The notes beneath the pieces are model-generated. The model worked only from the letters and a program-made list of their open reading frames with translations, was not told the origin of the DNA and did no database searches. The position numbers and the translations under genes are program-made. From the NCBI GenBank assembly GCA_035293245.1, contig DATDOO010000098.1:1-6705 (forward strand): a DNA stretch of 6,705 nt, given 5' to 3'. Positions 1 to 6,094 of this stretch are shown in pieces. Source of the DNA: DATDOO01 sp035293245. GTDB lineage: Bacteria; Pseudomonadota; Gammaproteobacteria; Methylococcales; Methylococcaceae. Position 1 is the first letter of the stretch. Every line of letters starts with the position of its first letter.

Positions 1-399
1 CTGGGCAACGGCGGCAACATCCTCATCGACCCCCAGTTCGTCATCCTCAACAACAGCCAGATCATCGCCAACGCCTTGCAAGGCCAGGGCGGCAACATCA
101 CCATCATCACCCAGTTCCTCCTGCAGAGCACCAACAGCAGCATTTCCGCCTCTTCTCAGTTCGGATTGCAGGGCACCGTCTCCATCCAGTCCGCCCAGTC
201 CAACATCGCCGGCAGCATTTCCGTCCTGCCCGGCGTGTTCATGGACGCCTCCGGCCTGATCCAGGAAGGCTGCGGCCGTTCCGGCCAGAGCAGCAGCACC
301 TTCACGTCCTCTGCCATGCAGGGCGTGGTGCTGAGCAGTCCGGACAACGCCCTGGACTACGTGCCGGCTTCGCTGGAAGGGTGTTCCTTCGCCCTTTGA
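1..399 (+). CDS. C-terminal end of a filamentous-haemagglutinin/two-partner-secretion-like exoprotein (5' partial)
   Basis: The frame is open from base 1 to the TGA at 397-399, giving 132 residues. The start lies left of the window. The protein is rich in N, Q, S, G and I, with repeated short strands such as GGNILIDPQFVILNNSQI followed by GGNITIITQFLLQ. This is the pattern of a right-handed parallel beta-helix in large haemagglutinin-like exoproteins (TpsA type) exported by a TpsB outer-membrane partner. The tail carries EGCGRSGQSSSTF, close to the Cys-x-Arg...SSF motif often seen near the C-terminus of such proteins, and a second Cys lies five residues from the end. The product is probably secreted or surface-exposed. 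The adaptor gene starts 63 bp downstream on the same strand, so co-transcription is possible. I infer the family from composition and repeat pattern; the N-terminal secretion domain is not visible. Confidence 0.72.
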   Translation: MGNGGNILIDPQFVILNNSQIIANALQGQGGNITIITQFLLQSTNSSISASSQFGLQGTVSIQSAQSNIAGSISVLPGVFMDASGLIQEGCGRSGQSSSTFTSSAMQGVVLSSPDNALDYVPASLEGCSFAL

Positions 400-462
400 A
401 CCTCCTGCCGCCGGTGCGGACGTCTTCTCTTTCCCGCGCCGCTTCGGTATGGTCAGCGCACC

Positions 463-1506
463 ATGCTTGCGCCCATCCTCCGTTCCCTCGCCCTGATCCT
501 GCTGGGCGGCCTGCTGACCTGGGCCGTGCTGTGCTGGCAACAGGCTTCCCCTCCCCCCGAAGACGATGACGACGATCCGCCCGCTGCCGTGACGGCGGAA
601 ACGGCTGACAACGACGTGTCGGCAGTGATCCTGAGCCGCGATCGGCAGCAGCGCGCCGGTATCGCCACGGCAACGCTCACCGCCAGCCGAAGGCTGCCGG
701 AGCAAACCGCGTCCGCTGTCGTCGTGGACATGCAGCCCTTGGTGGATTTGCGCGAACGGGGGCAGGGTCTCCAGGCCGAGCAGCGGGCGGCGCGGGCGAA
801 AGCCCTGACCTCTTCTCAGGCACTGGAACGCCTGTCCCGCCTGAAACGCCAGGACGCCGCCTCCAACCGTCAGTGGCAGGAAGCCAACGCCCAGGCCGCC
901 GCCGGCCAGGCGCTCCTCGCCGCTGCCGAGTCCCGCTGGCGCGCCCTGCGCGCCGAGGCACGCCAGCAATGGGGCGAGACCTTGGCGAACTGGGTGCTGG
1001 ATCAGCCCGACGCCGGACTGGAAAAGCTGCGCAGCGGTGACGAAAAATTGCTGCTGGTCACCCTACCGCCGGATGGCTCCATCGGCACGCCGCCTCCCCG
1101 CATCTTCGCCGGCCGCGGCGAACGCGCCCAGGCGACGGAGGCACGCCTGGTTTCGCCCGCACCGCGCAGCGATACCCTGCTGCAAGGGGAAACCTTCTTC
1201 TATGCGCTGCCCGCCGAAGGCTTGCGCACCGCCATGCGCCTGGACGCCTGGCTGCCGCTGTCCGGCGATACGGAAACCGGAGTGGATGTACCGCGGGAAA
1301 CCATCGTCTGGCGCGCCGGCCAGCCCTGGCTGTATGTGCAGACCGGTCCGGAACGTTTCGAGCGCCGCGCCGTGGCGCGCTACCGGGACCTGGGCGAAAC
1401 CTGGTTCGTCGGCACCGGCGTGGAACCCGGCGAAGCCCTGGTAACCCGCGGCGCGCAACTTCTTTTGTCCGAGGAATTCCGCCGTCAGATTCCGGACGAG
1501 GACTAA
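463..1506 (+). CDS. RND efflux periplasmic adaptor subunit (membrane fusion protein)
   Basis: This 347-residue protein would link an inner-membrane RND permease to an outer-membrane channel. Residues 4-25 are hydrophobic (membrane anchor or uncleaved signal). A proline/acid linker follows, with six consecutive acidic residues at 33-38. Residues about 95-170 are rich in A, L, Q, R and E and look like the alpha-helical hairpin. Residues 190-345 carry beta-barrel and membrane-proximal-like sequence, including VDVPRETIVWRAGQPWLYVQ and ETWFVGTGVEPGEALVTRGAQLL, both characteristic of HlyD/CusB-type adaptors. The usual lipoyl half-motifs flanking the hairpin are not evident: the strand at 84-90 runs almost straight into the helix, so it is a short, divergent adaptor. 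The ATG at 463 places the hydrophobic anchor at the N-terminus, although the upstream ribosome-binding site is weak. The permease gene follows after a repeat element. Substrate cannot be read from the sequence. Confidence 0.85.
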   Translation: MLAPILRSLALILLGGLLTWAVLCWQQASPPPEDDDDDPPAAVTAETADNDVSAVILSRDRQQRAGIATATLTASRRLPEQTASAVVVDMQPLVDLRERGQGLQAEQRAARAKALTSSQALERLSRLKRQDAASNRQWQEANAQAAAGQALLAAAESRWRALRAEARQQWGETLANWVLDQPDAGLEKLRSGDEKLLLVTLPPDGSIGTPPPRIFAGRGERAQATEARLVSPAPRSDTLLQGETFFYALPAEGLRTAMRLDAWLPLSGDTETGVDVPRETIVWRAGQPWLYVQTGPERFERRAVARYRDLGETWFVGTGVEPGEALVTRGAQLLLSEEFRRQIPDED

Positions 1507-1541
1507 GAGCTTGTCTGCGAATAAATCGCACCTGCGTTGCT

Positions 1542-1630
1542 GCCCCAAATCGCGCCAGGCAAGGCGCGAGGAGCGCGGTTTGGTAACTCCAAATAAGCGA
1601 CGAGCAACGCCGCATGGCGCGATTTGGGGC
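1542..1630. repeat. Left internal stem-loop module of the MITE-like element
   Basis: A perfect 16-bp stem (1542-1557 with 1615-1630, GCCCCAAATCGCGCCA and its complement) closes an 89-bp module. Inside it a small hairpin pairs TTTGG (1579-1583) with CCAAA (1589-1593). The 9-mer AGCGACGAG at 1596-1604 is complementary to 1674-1682 in the right module, so alternative pairing between modules is possible. Confidence 0.75.
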
Positions 1631-1647
1631 GCAACCCGCAGGGACGG

Positions 1648-1727
1648 GGCGGATTTGCCGCGGGGCTGCGTCACTCGTCGCTCATGTACCGCAAGCTCCT
1701 TGTTCCTTGCCCTGCGGCAAATCCGCC
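1648..1727. repeat. Right internal stem-loop module of the MITE-like element
   Basis: A perfect 14-bp stem (1648-1661 with 1714-1727, GGCGGATTTGCCGC and its complement) closes an 80-bp module. Read on the minus strand, its interior (AGGGCAAGGAACAAGGAGC... GAGCGACGAGTGACGC) lines up with the interior of the left module (AGGCAAGGCGCGAGGAGC... AAGCGACGAGCAACGC). The two modules therefore look like diverged inverted copies of one ancestral unit. Confidence 0.7.
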
Positions 1728-1764
1728 GCCGTCGCAGGCGCGATTTATTCGCAGACAAGCTCTC

Positions 1765-4700
1765 ATGCTCTCCGCCCTGATCCGCTTCGCCATCGCGCGG
1801 CGCGGGGTGGTTATGGCCCTGGCGGCGCTACTCCTTTTGTTCGGCGGCTACCGGCTGAACAGCGCCGGGCTGGACATCTTTCCCGAGTTCGCCCCGCACC
1901 AGGTGATCATCCAGACCGAAGCGCCGGGGCTGGCCGCCGAACAGGTGGAAATCGGGGTCACCCAGCGCATCGAACAGGCCCTGGGCGGGCTGATGGGACT
2001 GAAACAGATCCGCTCCGAATCCATCCAGGGGCTGTCGGTGGTCACGGTGGTGTTCGGCGACGCCACCGACCTGTACCGCGCCCGGCAGATGGTCGGGGAA
2101 CGGCTGACCCAACTGGCCGCCGCCCTACCGGAGGACACGGGGCCGCCGGTGCTGACGCCCCTGGCCTCGTCTTCGGCGACCGTGCTCACCCTGGGGCTTA
2201 CGTCCGCCACACGCAACCCCATGGATTTGCGCGGACTGGCGGACTGGACCCTGGCGCCGCGCCTCCTGGCCGTGTCGGGCGTGGCGGACGTGAACGTGTT
2301 CGGCGGAGCGGTGCGGCAACTGCAAATCCAGGTGCATCCGGACAAGCTGAAGCGCCACGGCCTGGGGCTGAACAGCGTGCTGGAAGCGGCGCGCCAGGCC
2401 GTGGGCCCGCAGGGGGCGGGCTTCATCGAGAATGCCAACCAGCGCTTCAGCGTGCGGGTAGTGGCCCAGCCGGACGCTGTGGAAGCCTTGCGCCGCGTGG
2501 TTCTGGCGCGAAAGGACGGCGCCAGCATCACCCTGGGCGACGTGGCCACGGTAGCCGACGGCCCGGAGCCGCCCATCAGCGCCGCGCAGATCGGCGGCCA
2601 GCCGGGGGTGGTGCTGATGGTCATCGGCCAGTACGGCGCCAACACCCTGAGCGTGTCGCGCCAGGTGGAAAGCGTGCTGGACGAGTTGCGCCCGGTGTTC
2701 GAAAAGCAGGGCGTCACCCTGCACCCGCCCCTGTTCCGCCCCGCCGACTACATCGAAACCTCCATCCGCAACCTGGGCGGCCACCTCCTGCTCGGCAGCC
2801 TGTTCGTGGTGGCGGTGCTGTACGGCTTTCTCTACAACCTGCGCACCGCTTTCATTTCCGCCCTGGCGATTCCCCTGTCCCTGCTCGCCGCGGCGCTGGC
2901 GCTGCTGGAAATGGGCGCCAACCTCAACATCATGGCGCTGGGCGGACTCGCGATTGCTTTGGGCGAGGTGGTGGACGACGCCATCATCGACACGGAGAAC
3001 ATTTTCCGCCGTTTGCGGGAAAACCGCCGGGCCGCCTCGCCCCGTGGACAAGAGCCAGCTTCCCCCCCTTTGGAAAAGGGGGGCAGGGGGGATTTTTCGA
3101 GCAACCCTGCGCGGCAAGATTGGGAAATCCCCCCTAACCCCCCTTTAGGAAAGGGGGGAACCGGACCCGGTTCCTGGGTAGGGATCCAGAGACTCCGCTC
3201 CACCGCCGAAGTAGTCTTCGACGCTTCCCTGGAAGTGCGCGGCTCGGTGGTGTACGCCAGTTTCATCGTCGCCCTGGTGTTCGTGCCGCTCCTGGGTCTG
3301 TCCGGCGTGGCCGGGCGGCTGTTCGCGCCGCTGGGGGTGTCGTACATCCTGGCCATTCTCATGTCCCTGGGCGTGGCCCTGACCGTCACGCCAGCGTTGT
3401 GTTATCTGCTGCTGGGGAGCAATGGAAAAAATGGAGGTCGGGGTGAGTCTGCGAACCCCAACATCCCCGGCCAGGCTGATCCGTTGGGGTTCCTGCCGTC
3501 ACCCCAACCTACCGCAGACGGAAACCCCGACGACGACTCCCCCCTCCTCCGCTGGCTGAAACCCCGTTACCGCCGCATCTTGAGCGCCGTCTTCGCCCGC
3601 CCCCGTACCGTCATCCTCGGCAGCCTGGGGGTGTGCGGCGCGGCGCTGGCCGTCCTCCCTTTCCTGGGCGGGCAGTTCCTGCCGCAACTGCGCGAAGGCC
3701 ATTACATCGTCCACACCAGCGCCCTGCCGGGAACTGCCCTGGCGGAATCCATCCGCTCGGGGACGCAACTGACCGACGCGTTCCTAACCATTCCCAGCGT
3801 CCGTTCTGCGTCGCAGTGGGCCGGGCGGGCCGAGCGCGGCGCGGACACTTACGGCAGCCATTACAGCGAATACGAGGTGCGCCTGAACCCGCTGTCCGGC
3901 AAGGAACAGCAGGACGTGCTCGACCGGCTGCGCGCCGTCCTCAGGAGTTTCCCGGGGCTTTTATTCGAAGCCAACACCTTCCTCACCGAACGGGTGGACG
4001 AAACCATTTCCGGCTACACCGCCCCGGTGGTCATCAACCTGTACGGCCCCGACCTGGACGTGCTGGACCAGACCGCCCAGCGCGTCGCCGACCAACTGCG
4101 CCGCATCCCCGGCGCCACCGACGTGCAACTGCGCTCGCCGCCGGGCACGGCCACGGTGGACGTGCGCCTGAGGCCCGATCGCCTGGCGGCCTGGGGACTG
4201 CGTCCCGGCACTGCGCTGGAAGCCCTCAGCGCCTCTTTCGGCGGCGTGACCGTGGGCCAGCGGCAGGAAGGCAACCGGGCATTCGACGTGACGGTGCTGC
4301 TCGACCCCGCCCTGCGCCAGTCGCCCGACAGCCCCGCCGAATTGCCCCTGAAAAACGCCGAAGGCGTGCTGGTCACCCTGGGCCAAGTGGCGGACATCCG
4401 CCAGGACGAAGGCCGCTACAACATCCTGCACCGCGACGCCCGCCGGGTGCAGAGCGTGACCTGTAACGTGGCCGGCGGAGACGTGGTTTCCTTTCTCGAC
4501 GAGGCGCGCGCGCGAATCGTACGCAAGGTCGCGTTTCCGCCGGAGACCTACCCGGAATTCACCGGCGCGGCGGTGGAACAGGCCCAGGCGCGGGAAGAGC
4601 TGATCCTCCAGTCCCTGCTGGCCGGGACGGGCGTTTTGTTGTTGACGCATATCGCCATCGGCCGGCTGCGCAACACCCTGCTCACCCTGGTCAACCTGCC

Positions 4701-5112
4701 CTTTTCCCTGGCCGGCGGCGTGCTGGCCGCCCTGCTCACCGGCGGGGTGCTGTCGGTGGGCTCCCTGGTCGGCTTCGTTACGCTGTTCGGCATCACCGTC
4801 AGGAATGCCATCATGCTGATCTCCCACTACCGCAGGCTGACGGAGGAAGAAGGCCTGGCATGGAACCGGGACACGGCCCTCAAAGGCGCGGAGGAGAGGC
4901 TGCCGTCCATCCTCATGACCGCCCTGGTCACCGCCCTGGCCATGCTGCCCATCGCTATCAACAGCGACAATCCCGGCCGCGAGATCATGGGACCCATGGC
5001 CGCCATCATCGTCGGCGGATTGATATCTTCGACGGCTTTGAATTTGCTGGTATTGCCGGGGTTGTTGTTGCGGTATGGACGGTTTGGTTTGGAGCGGGAA
5101 ACGGGGGAATAG
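1765..5112 (+). CDS. RND efflux transporter permease subunit, CusA/CzcA-like, with two in-frame repeat insertions
   Basis: This 1115-residue inner-membrane pump would use the proton gradient to export a substrate through the adaptor and an outer-membrane channel. It has the RND plan: TM1 at about 11-28, a first porter/docking region at 30-335, TM2-6 at about 338-550, TM7 at about 615-633, a second periplasmic region to about 945, and TM8-12 at about 950-1100. TM4 contains GLAIALGEVVDDAIIDTENI with acidic residues at 401, 404, 405, 409 and 411. This matches the charged proton-relay region of heavy-metal-efflux-type RND proteins, though metal specificity is not proven. The C-terminus (GPMAAIIVGGLISSTALNLLVLP) is classic. 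The ATG at 1765 is chosen because MLSALIRFAIARRGVV is the normal RND N-terminus. The frame is also open upstream to a TTG at 1624 and has an ATG at 1684, but both lie inside the repeat element. Residues about 427-476 and 553-588 are repeat-derived insertions in cytoplasmic loops. Confidence 0.92.
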   Translation: MLSALIRFAIARRGVVMALAALLLLFGGYRLNSAGLDIFPEFAPHQVIIQTEAPGLAAEQVEIGVTQRIEQALGGLMGLKQIRSESIQGLSVVTVVFGDATDLYRARQMVGERLTQLAAALPEDTGPPVLTPLASSSATVLTLGLTSATRNPMDLRGLADWTLAPRLLAVSGVADVNVFGGAVRQLQIQVHPDKLKRHGLGLNSVLEAARQAVGPQGAGFIENANQRFSVRVVAQPDAVEALRRVVLARKDGASITLGDVATVADGPEPPISAAQIGGQPGVVLMVIGQYGANTLSVSRQVESVLDELRPVFEKQGVTLHPPLFRPADYIETSIRNLGGHLLLGSLFVVAVLYGFLYNLRTAFISALAIPLSLLAAALALLEMGANLNIMALGGLAIALGEVVDDAIIDTENIFRRLRENRRAASPRGQEPASPPLEKGGRGDFSSNPARQDWEIPPNPPLGKGGTGPGSWVGIQRLRSTAEVVFDASLEVRGSVVYASFIVALVFVPLLGLSGVAGRLFAPLGVSYILAILMSLGVALTVTPALCYLLLGSNGKNGGRGESANPNIPGQADPLGFLPSPQPTADGNPDDDSPLLRWLKPRYRRILSAVFARPRTVILGSLGVCGAALAVLPFLGGQFLPQLREGHYIVHTSALPGTALAESIRSGTQLTDAFLTIPSVRSASQWAGRAERGADTYGSHYSEYEVRLNPLSGKEQQDVLDRLRAVLRSFPGLLFEANTFLTERVDETISGYTAPVVINLYGPDLDVLDQTAQRVADQLRRIPGATDVQLRSPPGTATVDVRLRPDRLAAWGLRPGTALEALSASFGGVTVGQRQEGNRAFDVTVLLDPALRQSPDSPAELPLKNAEGVLVTLGQVADIRQDEGRYNILHRDARRVQSVTCNVAGGDVVSFLDEARARIVRKVAFPPETYPEFTGAAVEQAQAREELILQSLLAGTGVLLLTHIAIGRLRNTLLTLVNLPFSLAGGVLAALLTGGVLSVGSLVGFVTLFGITVRNAIMLISHYRRLTEEEGLAWNRDTALKGAEERLPSILMTALVTALAMLPIAINSDNPGREIMGPMAAIIVGGLISSTALNLLVLPGLLLRYGRFGLERETGE
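3062..3159. repeat. G/C-tract palindromic repeat pair inserted in frame in the permease gene
   Basis: Two inverted copies of one unit, each with the pattern CCCCCCTTT-NNN-AAAGGGGGG-NNN-GGGGGGATTT, lie at about 3063-3095 and 3126-3159 and can form a long hairpin. Each unit also contains its own short palindrome. Repeats of this look are normally intergenic in diverse bacteria. Here the block is translated in the permease frame as a proline/glycine/lysine-rich stretch (SPPLEKGGRGDF and IPPNPPLGKGG, residues about 433-465), between TM4 and the conserved STAEVVFDASLEVR. It contains no stop and does not shift the frame. Confidence 0.85.
3435..3510. repeat. Second palindromic repeat inserted in frame in the permease gene
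   Basis: Nested inverted repeats occur here. The inner arm GAACCCCAAC (3453-3462) pairs perfectly with 3483-3492. The outer arm AGGTCGGGGTGAG (3435-3447) pairs with 3498-3510 at 11 of 13 positions. The block encodes residues about 558-582, a Gly/Pro/Asn-rich loop (NPNIPGQADPLGFLPSPQP) between TM6 and the conserved SPLLRWLKPRYRRIL before TM7. RND homologues normally have only a short cytoplasmic linker there. The frame is preserved. Confidence 0.75.
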
Positions 5113-5116
5113 CAGA

Positions 5117-5145
5117 AAGGGCGTATTAAATTACGCCCTTGTTTT
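5117..5145 (+). terminator. Rho-independent terminator of the efflux operon
   Basis: A perfect 9-bp stem, AAGGGCGTA (5117-5125) with TACGCCCTT (5132-5140), has a 6-base AT loop and is followed by GTTTT. It begins 4 bp after the permease stop codon, where a terminator for this rightward unit is expected. The T tract is short, so efficiency is uncertain. Confidence 0.82.
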
Positions 5146-5386
5146 ATCGTACCCGCACTTTTCTGGCGGGTCTGCTCGCGCAAGCGAAAATTTTACCCGT
5201 ATGCCGAAGCAACGCGCAAACCCGAATCATCGACATGCATGTGTCGGCACCCAGTAGTTTTTCCAAGGATATTGACACAGGCATGGTGCGGCTTTAAAAG
5301 GCTTATACGTCATTATCGACGCATAGGAACAGCTATTTATGGTTCGAAAATATGGTCAAATTCTAGTGGGGCAATAAGAAATGGCC
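5146..5386. other. Gene-poor spacer with small inverted repeats
   Basis: No convincing gene is seen here and the base composition is more AT-rich than the operon. Small stems include ACCCGC (5151-5156) with GCGGGT (5166-5171). The latter segment could alternatively pair with ACCCG at 5195-5199. TCGC-GCAA-GCGA at 5176-5187 has a GNRA-type loop, and CGACA (5231-5235) pairs with TGTCG (5242-5246). One frame stays open from the permease stop to 5397; its possible meaning is given as a finding. Confidence 0.5.
5272..5300 (+). promoter_or_regulatory. Possible sigma70-type promoter without an obvious gene downstream
   Basis: A consensus -35 box TTGACA (5272-5277) is followed after exactly 17 bp by TAAAAG (5295-5300), a 4-of-6 match to the -10 box. 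The next 90 bases hold no recognised gene and run into the REP doublet. It could drive a short RNA or be a chance match. Confidence 0.25.
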
Positions 5387-5486
5387 AGCCCGCGTAGGGC
5401 GGAATAGCGTCCTCGCGTATTCCGCCGTAGTGGCACCCCATTCGGTGCAATACGGCTGCTATAGCCTATTGCACCCTACGCGGGCT
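5387..5486. repeat. REP doublet (BIME-like palindromic cluster)
   Basis: A 13-bp perfect outer inverted repeat, AGCCCGCGTAGGG (5387-5399) with 5474-5486, encloses two hairpins in opposite orientation. The first has stem GCGGAATA (5399-5406) with 5418-5425 around an inner GCG-TCCT-CGC. The second has stem GGTGCAATA (5444-5452) with 5467-5475 around an inner stem of AGCC/GGCT type. Each begins with the GTAG tetranucleotide typical of REP sequences. Two inverted REPs form a BIME, and such sequences are normally mobilised in trans by RAYT transposases. The cluster lies in the 3' flank of the small minus-strand gene, a usual REP location. Confidence 0.82.
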
Positions 5487-5527
5487 AACCGAAGGCGTAG
5501 GGGCAAATTTCAACCGCCTCTTTTGGC

Positions 5528-5776
5528 TCAATTCTTGGGAGCTTGTTCTTTTTCTTTCGCTTTCCGTTTTGCTTTTGCCAGCTCATCAGCCAAACTGGAC
5601 GTTCGGGCCGCGCTCTTGTTTTCTTGGCATTGCTCGATGCTGGCTTTGGCTTCATCAAACTTGCCCTCATCGATGAGTTGTTTGATCCCGCCATAACTGC
5701 ACACCATATCAGCACTGGCTTGAGTGAAGGGAAAAAACGCTAAAACTGCGATGAACGACAGAGTCGATATTTTCAT
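5528..5776 (-). CDS. Small secreted hypothetical protein
   Basis: This is an 82-residue protein of unrecognised family. The start at 5776 is preferred over the upstream ATG at 5848. It is preceded by a strong ribosome-binding site (AGGGGTGA, 5 bases before ATG), and it puts a typical Sec signal peptide at the N-terminus: MKIS, a hydrophobic core to about residue 17, and TQASA as a likely cleavage site after residue 22. The mature part of about 60 residues has two cysteines (in MVCSYGG and IEQCQEN) that could form a disulphide in the periplasm. A helical segment GGIKQLIDEGKFDEAKASIEQC resembles a single TPR-like helix pair, and the tail is Lys/Glu/Ala-rich and probably helical. It is probably periplasmic and monocistronic. 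Its function cannot be inferred. REP sequences lie just past its stop. Confidence 0.72.
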   Translation of the reverse strand: MKISTLSFIAVLAFFPFTQASADMVCSYGGIKQLIDEGKFDEAKASIEQCQENKSAARTSSLADELAKAKRKAKEKEQAPKN

Positions 5777-5781
5777 AAACG

Positions 5782-5789
5782 TCACCCCT
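5782..5789 (-). promoter_or_regulatory. Ribosome-binding site that fixes the start of the small secreted protein
   Basis: AGGGGTGA on the minus strand is a near-consensus Shine-Dalgarno sequence placed 5 bases before the ATG at 5776-5774. It supports this start over the longer reading from 5848, which would bury the signal peptide behind a 24-residue charged leader. Confidence 0.75.
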
Positions 5790-6050
5790 GGGGTTTGACC
5801 AAGCATACAAATGAATCGTCGAAAAGAGGCAAAATGCCGCTTAAGCATGCCGGGCGGGTTTAAATAGTTTGCCGGGGCCGTAATTTCCCGTTCTTCGCCG
5901 CATAACCCGTAGCCTGCTGCCGTGGAATGTACACTGAATACCCCGCAAGCTCAATCCACAGGATGCAAGAGAGCCATCGTGGCTTGATTTACTGTCCTCT
6001 TGCTACGTAACGGCCGCTCTTGGGCATGCTTCGCACTTTCAGCTGTCAGG
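5790..6050. other. Intergenic region with one hairpin
   Basis: No convincing gene was found on either strand. The right-to-left promoter of the small secreted protein should lie near 5800-5850, but I see no strong boxes. A nested hairpin spans 5965-6003: GCAAGAG (5965-5971) pairs with CTCTTGC (5997-6003), enclosing AGCCA-TCG-TGGCT (5972-5984). Its role is unknown. Confidence 0.45.
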
Positions 6051-6081
6051 AAAAATCAAAAGGCCGGCGTCAAACCGGCCT
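6051..6081 (-). terminator. Rho-independent terminator for the minus-strand M23/RAYT unit
   Basis: Read on the minus strand, a perfect 7-bp GC stem (AGGCCGG with CCGGCCT, 6081-6075 with 6067-6061, loop of 7) is followed by TTTTGATTTTT. On the plus strand there is no T tract after the stem, so the orientation is clear. It lies about 60 bp past the end of the RAYT remnant. Confidence 0.82.
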
Positions 6082-6094
6082 CCGGGGAAAGGAG

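Larger units (their letters stand above)
1507..1762. mobile_element. MITE-like palindromic element between adaptor and permease genes
   Basis: A 256-bp non-coding element is bounded by a perfect 23-bp inverted repeat: 1507-1529 (beginning GAGCTTGTCTGCG) against 1740-1762. The match continues to 1536/1733 with one mismatch (29 of 30). Two further perfect stems lie inside: 1542-1557 with 1615-1630, and 1648-1661 with 1714-1727. The element starts right after the adaptor TAA and ends 2 bp before the permease ATG. It has no transposase and no obvious target-site duplication. Terminal inverted repeats around a short non-coding core are what define non-autonomous MITEs, but the parental insertion sequence is not identified here. 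Transcripts crossing it should fold into a large branched hairpin, which could lower or tune permease expression relative to the adaptor. Confidence 0.8.

Noticed and set aside
520..545. Possible lipobox in the adaptor (AVLC at residues 21-24)
   Set aside because: The residue before Cys is Leu rather than Gly, Ala or Ser, so lipoprotein processing is not supported.
302..673. Minus-strand open frame across the exoprotein/adaptor junction
   Set aside because: Arg/Pro-rich shadow frame antisense to two genes with recognisable products.
1614..3137. Long open frame (507 codons) overlapping the permease start
   Set aside because: It is in another frame of GC-rich coding DNA, is full of Pro/Gly/Arg/Ala, and lacks any recognisable fold. 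The permease frame has clear RND motifs.
3060..3160. CRISPR-like array from repeated G/C tracts
   Set aside because: The two units are inverted rather than direct repeats, there are only two, and they are translated within the permease frame.
3961..4827. Minus-strand open frame of 288 codons within the permease
   Set aside because: Antisense to conserved periplasmic and TM segments; His/Gln/Gly-rich composition typical of an antisense shadow.
5341..5370. tRNA-like GGTTCGAAA
   Set aside because: Only a partial T-loop match; no acceptor, D or anticodon stems fit around it.
5430..5696. Plus-strand open frame of 88 codons
   Set aside because: Antisense to the small secreted protein and running through the REP doublet. 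The minus-strand gene has a strong ribosome-binding site and a signal peptide.
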